From an uncultured Verrucomicrobiota bacterium (GTDB lineage: Bacteria > Verrucomicrobiota > Kiritimatiellia > RFP12 > UBA1067), in the NCBI GenBank assembly GCA_946631535.1, contig CAMPAF010000018.1, forward strand, positions 1-19,682: DNA of 19,682 nt, read 5' to 3'. Each line of letters opens with the position of its first letter. Position 1 is the first letter of the stretch. The notes beneath the pieces were generated by a model, which was given only the letters and a program-made list of their open reading frames with translations, ran no database searches and was not told where the DNA came from. Made by a program: the position numbers and the translations under genes. Positions 6,789 to 13,014 of the stretch are shown one piece after another.

Positions 6789-9023
6789 CTACTCGCGGAA
6801 GATGCGGCGGAACTCCACGGCCTCTCCTGCAAGCGCGAAGACGGCGAGCGGGAGAGACGAAAGTCCTGACGTGAGGGACTGCACGTAGTCGGCATAGGAC
6901 TCTGGGTTCTCCTCATGGCCGGGGCCGCGCATTCCGACGAACGTAAGGTCGGCATCGCCCGACACCTCGCAGATCCTCTCGTTGAACGGCTTGCCGCCGT
7001 CAGGATCCAACACCAGGACCTCGGCAGTGACACGCGCCTTTTCCACGAACTCGGCAAGCACGCGGCGCGCCTCCTCGACGTCTACGCCGGATTCGGCGAT
7101 GTTGCAGATCCGCAACGTCGCAGAATGCCACGCGTCGGCCCGAAGCACAAGGCAGGCGAGCGCCAGCATGAAGGCGCCGTTGTCTGTCTGGCCGCGCCAC
7201 CATATGTCGATCCGTTGCCCGGCAGGCGCGGAGAAGTCGTGCCGCGTCACCAGCGACGGCGACTGGCGCTGTCCTTCGCTGAGCAGCACGATGTTGCGCT
7301 GGCAGCGGGCGAGCGTGTGCAGGAGACCGCCAAACGGACGGTTGTCCTCCGAGCGCGCGGGCGTGCCGATCAGTACGGTGTTGGGCGTGAGCGGCCCGAA
7401 GCCGTAGGCGCGCACCAGCTCGCGCAGGCCGGACCAAGTGTCGCCAGAAGGATAGATGCGTATCTGCGCCTCAAGCCTGACCTTGTTCAGGTGGCGGCGG
7501 ATCGAATCGCGCAGCGCCGTCGCGTGCGAGACGTCGTCCGCCGCCTCGGGAACCACCGTCGCCAGCGTCACGAAGCTCCGGCCGCCGGAGACCGCGGCGG
7601 CAAGGGAGAGCAGGTGCGGACGGTCTAGCGGCACGCTCGCGAGGACGAGCAGGTTGGGACGCCAGTTGCGCTCGTCAAGCTGCCGCTTGCCCAAAAGCCG
7701 CAGGGCCATCTGCACCGTGTACATCAGGATACCGGTGCGCATGTCGCCCCATCGTGCGCGCAGGGCGCGCCGCTTCACGAGCCAGTAGATGAATCCTACG
7801 GCCACGAAGGCGCAGAACGTCCAGCCGGGGCTGATCATGAACATCACCGCGAAGCATCCGGCGAACCCGGCGAACGACAGGAACGGCCGCACTCGGAAGG
7901 TTGGCCTCCAAGACGGGTTGCCCATCAGCTCCTCAAGACCGGCAGACAGGTTCAAGAGCCCGTACGTCGTGAGGTTGAACATCGTGAGGATCGGCGCGAG
8001 CGCGTTGATGTCGCCGAACCAGAGACCTGCGCCGGCTATTAGGAAACAGATCGCCGATGCGATGCGCGGATCCTTGTTGTTCCCGTATCCGCGCCCGAGG
8101 AAGCCCGGCATCAGGCGGTCCTGTGCGAGGGCCTGGACCACGCGGGGCGCGCAGAGGAGACCGCCCAACGCGCTCGAAAGCGTAGCCGCCCACACGCCCA
8201 GCAGGATCAGGAACGGCCAGCGGGCGCACTTCTGCATCACCATAGTGTCCGTGCGCAGGATTGCCGCGTCGGACACGAACCAGCTGAGGACGATCGGCAC
8301 CGACATGTACACGACCCACCCGGTCAGGACGGCGGCGATTGTACCTATGGGGATGGATCGGCTCGGGTTCTTCAGGTCGCCCGACATGCCCACGCCGGAA
8401 AGGATGCCTGTCACGGCCGGGAAGAAGACGGCGAACACGGTCCAGAAGTCGAGCGCTGGCGGCACGCTGGCGGGGGCAGTAATTCCCTGCGGCGTCCCGC
8501 CGGCGAAGAAGGAGACGAGCGACAGCGCTATCGCCCCCATGATGAAGAACTGCGCCTTGAGCGCGGCATCGGCGGAGACCGTGGCGAGGATCGCCAGCAG
8601 GGCGAGCGTGACGAGGCCCACCAGCCGCGGATCCCACGTCCCCACCATCGGCAAGCCAGATTCGACCAGCGCCTCGGCGAAGCCCGCCACGTAGAACGAG
8701 ATGCTCACCGCCTGCGCGAGCGCGAGCGGAATGCCTATGGCCGCGCCTGCCTCAAGGCCGAACGAGCGCGAGAGCATGAAGTATGCCCCGCCGCCCTTCA
8801 TCCGCATGTTGGTGGCGAGAGAGGAGATGGAGAGTCCGGTGAGGAACGTGATGGAGCTGGCCGCCGTGACTATGATGAGCGAGGTGGTAAGGCCCACGTT
8901 GCCGAGCATCCACCCGAAGCGCAGGTACATGACCACGCCGATGATCGTGAGTATGCTCGGCGTGAAGACGCCGGCAAACGTCCCGAACCCGTATCCTTGA
9001 GCCGCCTGTTCCTTTCGTGACAT
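6789..9023 (-). CDS. SLC12-type cation-chloride cotransporter
   Basis: This 744-aa protein belongs by sequence to the bacterial branch of the cation-chloride cotransporter family (APC superfamily, TC 2.A.30). The first transmembrane helix region reads GFGTFAGVFTPSILTIIGVV followed by MYLRFGW, and then SISSLATNMRMKGGGAYFML, both hallmarks of the family. About twelve hydrophobic helices span residues 15-430. A long soluble C-terminal domain (about 435-744) carries the family pattern with IDIWWRGQTDNGAFMLALA. It should move chloride with Na+ and/or K+ across the cytoplasmic membrane; ion selectivity cannot be read here. The start ATG at 9023 lies six bases after a TATAAT box, with no ribosome binding site. 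It ends 9 nt from the stop of the convergent gene, leaving no room for a normal terminator. Confidence 0.9.
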   Translation of the reverse strand: MSRKEQAAQGYGFGTFAGVFTPSILTIIGVVMYLRFGWMLGNVGLTTSLIIVTAASSITFLTGLSISSLATNMRMKGGGAYFMLSRSFGLEAGAAIGIPLALAQAVSISFYVAGFAEALVESGLPMVGTWDPRLVGLVTLALLAILATVSADAALKAQFFIMGAIALSLVSFFAGGTPQGITAPASVPPALDFWTVFAVFFPAVTGILSGVGMSGDLKNPSRSIPIGTIAAVLTGWVVYMSVPIVLSWFVSDAAILRTDTMVMQKCARWPFLILLGVWAATLSSALGGLLCAPRVVQALAQDRLMPGFLGRGYGNNKDPRIASAICFLIAGAGLWFGDINALAPILTMFNLTTYGLLNLSAGLEELMGNPSWRPTFRVRPFLSFAGFAGCFAVMFMISPGWTFCAFVAVGFIYWLVKRRALRARWGDMRTGILMYTVQMALRLLGKRQLDERNWRPNLLVLASVPLDRPHLLSLAAAVSGGRSFVTLATVVPEAADDVSHATALRDSIRRHLNKVRLEAQIRIYPSGDTWSGLRELVRAYGFGPLTPNTVLIGTPARSEDNRPFGGLLHTLARCQRNIVLLSEGQRQSPSLVTRHDFSAPAGQRIDIWWRGQTDNGAFMLALACLVLRADAWHSATLRICNIAESGVDVEEARRVLAEFVEKARVTAEVLVLDPDGGKPFNERICEVSGDADLTFVGMRGPGHEENPESYADYVQSLTSGLSSLPLAVFALAGEAVEFRRIFRE

Positions 9024-9029
9024 GGGGAG

Positions 9030-9038
9030 ATTATAGCA
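9030..9038 (-). promoter_or_regulatory. Extended -10 promoter, probable leaderless transcript of the cotransporter
   Basis: On the minus strand, TGC-TATAAT runs from 9038 to 9030, a perfect extended -10. Six bases (CTCCCC, 9029-9024) separate it from the ATG at 9023, so the transcript should start at or beside the start codon. CTCCCC is the opposite of a Shine-Dalgarno sequence. The -35 region (about 9053-9058) has no recognisable hexamer. Confidence 0.62.
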
Positions 9039-9127
9039 AAATCTCCGACATCGATCGCCGACACCATCGACTAGACGCCTCGCTTCCCATGGAATCGCGT
9101 TCCCGTGTTCTCCGCATATTCAACCGA

Positions 9128-9155
9128 TTCGCCCCTTCCAGAGGGAAGGTGCGAA
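9128..9155 (-). terminator. Hairpin directly after the second lipoprotein gene
   Basis: On the minus strand, immediately after the TGA of the lipoprotein gene, TTCGC-A-CCTTCC folds on GGAAGG-G-GCGAA around the loop CTCT. The 12-position stem has one A/G mismatch. No T-run follows, so it is either a weak terminator or a 3'-end stabilising structure. The stem sequences are visible at 9128-9139 and 9144-9155. Confidence 0.5.
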
Positions 9156-9185
9156 TCACAACCAGAATACCACCGCCTGCCAAAG
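9151..9185. repeat. 35-bp perfect direct repeat, copy 2 of 2 (partner at 10046-10080)
   Basis: Identical to 10046-10080 in the same orientation, 895 bases away. It spans the 3' end and stop of lipoprotein copy B, and its outer GCGAA is also part of the hairpin that follows that gene. Confidence 0.92.
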
Positions 9186-9899
9186 CGGATAGATGATAGC
9201 GCCCCACACGAGATCCCAAAGTGATGCAAAGAAGTTCGTATTCCACGCATACCCCTTCATCGCTTCAAATCCATCCCCCCAATAGATACCCACCAGCAGA
9301 TTTGCCAGTGTCTCAAAGGGATGACAGATCACACCCAGAATCGTGGACACGAAGAATCCGATAACCGCCAATACAAATCCTATTGCAAGGGAAAGCAGGT
9401 CCAATGCCCATCCAAAGATACCGTCAGAGCAACGCAACCCCGTCAACGCCTTGCGCGGGATGGAACAGATATAGGCCACATTGTAAATCATCGCCGATAC
9501 GCCATCGAAATGAATGTAATTTTTCCATTTGTAGTTGAACACGCATCGCCCCATCATCAATGCGGCTTTCCGCTTTGAGCAGGCGCTATCTGGGAAGGCC
9601 AGCCATACATGTTCGCGAAGCTTCTCTGTCGCCCCCTCGTCCATCCATTCGGGCACACTGCAGTATACTTCATAAAGCGAATCAGAACTTAATTTCCCCT
9701 CGTTTTTGTCCAATTGGCACAAGAACATGTTATCACAATAACCAAGCGAAAACTTAATGCTTTGGGTATGAAACCTAAAGTCTCTTCCACGAGAGGCCCT
9801 GGCAGACGAAACATCCATTTCGTTTCCGCATCCGGCGGCCATCGTCGCAAATGCCACCACGGCTATAATCTTACACCACTTCGCATTCCTTGTCATCAT
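9156..9899 (-). CDS. Lipoprotein of unknown family, copy B of a tandem pair
   Basis: This 247-aa protein carries a lipoprotein signal peptide with lipobox MAAGC (Cys24), so it should be lipid-anchored. The mature protein has a weakly conserved N-terminal half, then a block shared with the neighbouring paralog: ACSKR (107-110), MIYNVAYICSIPRKAL (137-151), GLRC, a hydrophobic stretch (165-191), HPFETLAN (193-200) and the C-terminus SLWDLVWGA...PLWQAVVFWL. The long hydrophobic segment and the Trp-rich end suggest a second contact with a membrane. I do not recognise the family. Its DNA is clearly more AT-rich than its flanks. AAAGG about seven bases before the first of two adjacent ATGs supports the start at 9899. 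An ECF-like promoter candidate lies about 60 bases upstream. Confidence 0.8.
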   Translation of the reverse strand: MMTRNAKWCKIIAVVAFATMAAGCGNEMDVSSARASRGRDFRFHTQSIKFSLGYCDNMFLCQLDKNEGKLSSDSLYEVYCSVPEWMDEGATEKLREHVWLAFPDSACSKRKAALMMGRCVFNYKWKNYIHFDGVSAMIYNVAYICSIPRKALTGLRCSDGIFGWALDLLSLAIGFVLAVIGFFVSTILGVICHPFETLANLLVGIYWGDGFEAMKGYAWNTNFFASLWDLVWGAIIYPLWQAVVFWL

Positions 9900-9959
9900 T
9901 TCTTAACCTTTCATTGTTCGGTTTCTGTACTGCCGTCGTGCGCGGCATGCATATTTGTG

Positions 9960-9986
9960 TATACGCACCACCTCGCAAAAAATTAC
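9960..9986 (-). promoter_or_regulatory. ECF-like promoter candidate, lipoprotein copy B
   Basis: On the minus strand, GTAAT (9986-9982) is followed after exactly 16 bases by CGTATA (9965-9960). The same pair with the same spacing precedes lipoprotein copy A. CGTATA resembles the -10 element of several ECF sigma factors such as the Bacillus sigma-W type. A start near 9953 would give a leader of about 53 nt. The upstream half is not a standard -35, so the sigma assignment is inference. Confidence 0.45.
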
Positions 9987-9993
9987 GCGGGTA

Positions 9994-10015
9994 TGAAAAC
10001 ATTGCCCGAAGGGCA
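9994..10015 (-). terminator. Possible intrinsic terminator after lipoprotein copy A
   Basis: On the minus strand TGCCC-TTC-GGGCA (10015-10003) forms a five-pair GC-rich stem with a three-base loop, followed by ATGTTTTC. It lies about 35 bases past the stop of copy A and before the promoter candidate of copy B. The stem and T-run are short, so termination would be partial. Confidence 0.4.
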
Positions 10016-10045
10016 GACGAACCAGGCTATACACGCATTTGAACG

Positions 10046-10080
10046 GCGAATCACAACCAGAATACCACCGCCTGCCAAAG
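10046..10080. repeat. 35-bp perfect direct repeat, copy 1 of 2 (partner at 9151-9185)
   Basis: These 35 bases are identical to 9151-9185. They cover the last nine codons of the lipoprotein gene, its stop and five bases beyond it. Identity that extends past the stop codon shows that the pair arose by segmental DNA duplication, or is kept alike by gene conversion, rather than by protein-level constraint alone. Confidence 0.92.
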
Positions 10081-10740
10081 AGGATGAATCATCGCCCCCC
10101 AAACCAAGTCCCATAGCGATGCGACAAGATTGGTATGAAGCACATACCCCCACCACCCGCATCCGGCACCACTTGGATGAATGTCGAGGAATTCAATACC
10201 GTCCACATGGATGATGCCGACAGTGAGATTAGCCAATGTCTCAAATGGATGGAAAACCGTATTAACGACAGGGGCCACCACCACGCCAACTGCAGCGGCG
10301 ACAGTTCCCCACGTCAATTTGAAAAGGGCGTCCAAGTAGCCTCCGACTCCATTCATGCACCTTAAGCCTCGCAATGCCTTGTGAGGAACGGAAAAGATGT
10401 AACCCACGTTGTAGATCAATCCCGAAACTCCATCAAGCATGAAATAATTCTTAAAACTATACGTGAAGGTCTCTTTCGCCATTGTTTTTGCTGCCAACCG
10501 TTTGCTACATGCCCAATCCGACCCGTAATAGCCTCCGCCACACAGATCAAGTCCAAAACTTTCCTTATAGCAGTTTTCATACAGGAAATCGGCTTCGTTG
10601 TAACTTAAATCAATGTCAACGCCAATTACGCCCCGAGTGAAGACTTCACCTTTTGTCCAAGAACCGTATTTACCGTTCCCGCAACCGGCAACCAACAGCG
10701 AAAGAGCGATGCCGACAATCAGTTTCTCAATTTTTTTCAT
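10051..10740 (-). CDS. Lipoprotein of unknown family, copy A of a tandem pair
   Basis: This 229-aa protein has a textbook lipoprotein signal (MKKIEKLI, lipobox LVAGC, Cys20). It shares with copy B the ACSKR block (77-81), GLIYNVGYIFSVPHKALRGL (107-126), a hydrophobic segment (about 138-163), HPFETLAN (164-171) and the end SLWDLVWGA...PLWQAVVFWL. Its N-terminal third is unrelated in detail to that of copy B and has extra Cys and Gly-Tyr residues (CGGGYYGSDWACSK). There is a 16-residue insertion-like loop near 181-200 compared with the paralog. AGGAAAG about ten bases upstream of the ATG supports the start. It is the first gene downstream of the ECF sigma gene, 137 bases away, and has the same ECF-like promoter candidate as copy B. 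Function unknown. Confidence 0.82.
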   Translation of the reverse strand: MKKIEKLIVGIALSLLVAGCGNGKYGSWTKGEVFTRGVIGVDIDLSYNEADFLYENCYKESFGLDLCGGGYYGSDWACSKRLAAKTMAKETFTYSFKNYFMLDGVSGLIYNVGYIFSVPHKALRGLRCMNGVGGYLDALFKLTWGTVAAAVGVVVAPVVNTVFHPFETLANLTVGIIHVDGIEFLDIHPSGAGCGWWGYVLHTNLVASLWDLVWGAMIHPLWQAVVFWL

Positions 10741-10789
10741 TTTATTTGTTCTTTCCTATTCTGACCAGACATCCAGTCGTACATTGTCA

Positions 10790-10816
10790 TATACGCATCA
10801 CCGAAGGAGAAATTAC
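10790..10816 (-). promoter_or_regulatory. ECF-like promoter candidate, lipoprotein copy A
   Basis: On the minus strand, GTAAT (10816-10812) precedes CGTATA (10795-10790) with a 16-base spacer, the same arrangement as upstream of copy B. The spacer sequences have diverged, apart from the TG-rich end beside CGTATA, while the two boxes are kept. That pattern fits a bound promoter. Leader length would be about 42 nt. Confidence 0.48.
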
Positions 10817-10877
10817 GCGAGCGAGAGACTTTTACAAGAAAACCAGTACTTGCGGAACCCGAACCATTTCGACTACT

Positions 10878-11474
10878 TCAATCGCCGTAGGCGGCTTCAA
10901 CGGCGGCGATCATGCGGCCTACGCGGTGCTTGATCTGGCGAAGCGCGTTGAGCGTGATGCCGAGACGGGCGGCGACCTTGTCTGGCGGTTCGCCATCGAG
11001 CGCGTAGGCCCGATATGCCGCCACCGTCCGGGCGTCAAGCATCGTCCGCGAGAGGACATGCTCGACGGCGGCGGCGTGACGCGCTTCATTCAGGCGCTGA
11101 TCAACATATTCCGCCGCGTCTGGCGTCTCTGTCAGCAACTCGACGTCATCGGCAGAAATCTCGCGTCCGGCGCCGCGCGCGAGGGCTCGACGGTGGCGGT
11201 CGATAAGCAACCGTCGGACCATCGTCCCCAGATAGGCGCGAAACCGCCCCTTCTCCGGCCGGTACGTGCCCGCACGCAGCACGCCTACCAGCCGCACGAA
11301 GATTTCCTGCACCATGTCGTCCGTATCGGCGGTACCAAGATCCTCGCGTACGCTCACGAACTGGCGGATGACAGGCGTATAAAGCTCCACGAACCGCGAC
11401 CATTCGGCGGCATCGTCGCCATTCGCGTATTCGGCAATCTTGCGGAGCAGTGTCTTGGGCGTGTCGGGAATCAT
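10878..11474 (-). CDS. ECF-type RNA polymerase sigma factor
   Basis: This 198-aa protein has the two-domain layout of extracytoplasmic-function sigma factors. Region 2 spans about 24-97 (FVELYTPVIRQF, DTDDMVQEIFVRLV, then the promoter-melting stretch GRFRAYLGTMVRRLLIDRHRR). Region 4 spans about 135-192 (LDARTVAAYRAYALDGEPPD, then the helix-turn-helix VAARLGITLNALRQIKHRV). No sigma-1.1 or region 3 is present. It would redirect RNA polymerase to a specific promoter set. It lies 28 bases after the Ser/Thr kinase gene, and adjacent kinase and ECF genes are known in planctomycete and other PVC lineages, where the kinase replaces an anti-sigma factor. No Shine-Dalgarno sequence precedes the ATG (the bases are CCCTCC), so translation may depend on coupling to the kinase gene. 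Confidence 0.9.
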   Translation of the reverse strand: MIPDTPKTLLRKIAEYANGDDAAEWSRFVELYTPVIRQFVSVREDLGTADTDDMVQEIFVRLVGVLRAGTYRPEKGRFRAYLGTMVRRLLIDRHRRALARGAGREISADDVELLTETPDAAEYVDQRLNEARHAAAVEHVLSRTMLDARTVAAYRAYALDGEPPDKVAARLGITLNALRQIKHRVGRMIAAVEAAYGD

Positions 11475-11502
11475 GGAGGGTTAAAAGGTAAAGGGTTAAA
11501 TG
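11475..11502 (-). other. 28-base kinase-to-sigma junction with repeated TTTAACCCT
   Basis: On the minus strand the gap reads as two copies of TTTAACCCT separated by TTACCTT. It has neither a ribosome binding site nor a promoter. The repeat could be a regulatory target or a remnant; nothing in the window tells which. Confidence 0.4.
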
Positions 11503-13014
11503 TTAGAAGTCATCAAGCTGGACTGAGCGGGAAAAGTTGTCGTTTTGCGGCCAATTGCTGCCCCAGCCCTTGGACGAGGGGAGTACATGGTTCACCAGGT
11601 TGGTGGGGGTGCGAACATAGATGCGCGTACCGAGAGCGGCAGGGGCGTCGCCGCCGAAATAGACGTGCAGAAGATTCGAGCAACCGCCAAACGCCGCCTG
11701 CCCCACGTCGAGCAGCCCCTTCCCGAACCGCACCTCGCGAAGGGCGAAACAGTCGCCGAACGCATAGCCCTCGACATGTTTCAGCGAATCAGGGAAAGTA
11801 GCCGTCTCCAGACGCGTACAGCCGAAGAACGCCGCTGCGTCAACCGACTCCACTCCCTCCTCCACAGTGACTTGCTGGATATCCGGCCACCGCTTGAACT
11901 GATCCGGCCAAACACGCTTGATGGAGGCCTTCACGACGACCGATGTCACGCCGCTAGGGTCAATGCCATACGTCTCTTGCGGATGCGACACCCACAGCAC
12001 GCCCGGCAGCGGTTGGGGGAGGGTCGCGTTCCCGCGCGACCGCGAGCCGCCAGGATGGCGGCTCCCCATAAAACTACTCCCCAAGAACGCCCAAGATACT
12101 GCCGTCAGAATCACCATGGCAATCACACCCCCAACAAGCCACCATTTTCGCCTACAACGTCCATTCGCACGCGTCACTTCCACGGTGGTGCGGAACTTGG
12201 GATCGTCGGAAAGGAGACGCGGCAAGATCGCCTGCCAGAACGGATCGAACGCCAGCAGCAGATCGAAAGGCGATGACATCTTTCCGCCACCAGTCTTCGT
12301 TGAGGTTGTTGGCGGCTCGTACCACATGCCTGTGAGGAAACGAAAGAAGAGGACGCCGAGCGCGTACCAGTCCGCCGCAGGCGTCACCGCCTGTCCGGCC
12401 CTAACCTCGGGGGCAAGATAGAAATAAGTTCCCATCACGGGACGCGTGCCGGTCGACTCCCCCTCAATAAACGTCGTTGTCACTTCAAGCTGATTGCGGA
12501 GCTTGTCGTCGATTATGCGCGAAATGCCGAAATCGGAGAGGACGGCGCGCCCCTCGGAGTCGATGAGAACGTTCTCCAGTTTCACGTCGCGATGTACGAT
12601 GCCGTGCTCATGGAGGTATGCGAGTTCGTCTGCCAGCTCTCGAAACCAGAGTTCGGCCTGCTCATGCGAGATGCCACCGCGCTGACGCGCGTCCTCAAGC
12701 GTCTCCGGCTCGCCGACCGCGTTCAGCACCAGATCCATCGCGAACCATGGATTTCCGGTCGCCTCGTCCACGCCCGCGTCCTGCACCTTCACGAGACAGG
12801 GATGGTCCAGCGCGGCCAACAGCTTCGCCTCGGCGCGGAAGCGCTTTTCGAGGAACTCCCGATTCTTCGCGCCGCCCGTGAATAGCTTCACGGCAACGCG
12901 CGCGCCATCGGAGTCCTCCGCCTCGTACACCGTCCCCATGCCGCCGTGCCCCAGCAGACGGCGGACGCGATACGGCCCGATAGGCTGACCCGGCAAGCAA
13001 GGCTCGTTCGCCAT
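11503..13014 (-). CDS. Transmembrane Ser/Thr protein kinase with LRR_5-type repeats
   Basis: This 503-aa protein starts with a complete Hanks-type kinase domain: glycine loop GHGGMG (22-27), AVKLF with Lys43, HRDVKLEN (141-148), DFG (161-163) and APE (201-203). It looks catalytically intact, although the domain ends early near residue 275. A basic stretch then leads into one transmembrane helix (about 291-313). The outside part (about 355-460) has BspA-like LRR_5 repeats: VEEGVESVDAAAFFGCTRLE, FPDSLKHVEGYAFGDCFALR and GKGLLDVGQAAFGGCSNLL. The layout suggests a receptor that senses a surface or periplasmic ligand and phosphorylates a cytoplasmic target. The ECF sigma gene next door is the obvious candidate target. 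Its ATG directly follows the TAA of the beta-mannosidase gene (TAAATG, no gap), so the two are probably translationally coupled. Confidence 0.9.
   Translation of the reverse strand: MANEPCLPGQPIGPYRVRRLLGHGGMGTVYEAEDSDGARVAVKLFTGGAKNREFLEKRFRAEAKLLAALDHPCLVKVQDAGVDEATGNPWFAMDLVLNAVGEPETLEDARQRGGISHEQAELWFRELADELAYLHEHGIVHRDVKLENVLIDSEGRAVLSDFGISRIIDDKLRNQLEVTTTFIEGESTGTRPVMGTYFYLAPEVRAGQAVTPAADWYALGVLFFRFLTGMWYEPPTTSTKTGGGKMSSPFDLLLAFDPFWQAILPRLLSDDPKFRTTVEVTRANGRCRRKWWLVGGVIAMVILTAVSWAFLGSSFMGSRHPGGSRSRGNATLPQPLPGVLWVSHPQETYGIDPSGVTSVVVKASIKRVWPDQFKRWPDIQQVTVEEGVESVDAAAFFGCTRLETATFPDSLKHVEGYAFGDCFALREVRFGKGLLDVGQAAFGGCSNLLHVYFGGDAPAALGTRIYVRTPTNLVNHVLPSSKGWGSNWPQNDNFSRSVQLDDF

Noticed and set aside
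6776..6792. Hairpin formed by the two convergent stop codons
   Set aside because: GTAG/CTAC pairing with a bulge is short, lies within coding ends and has no T-run, so it is not supported as a terminator.
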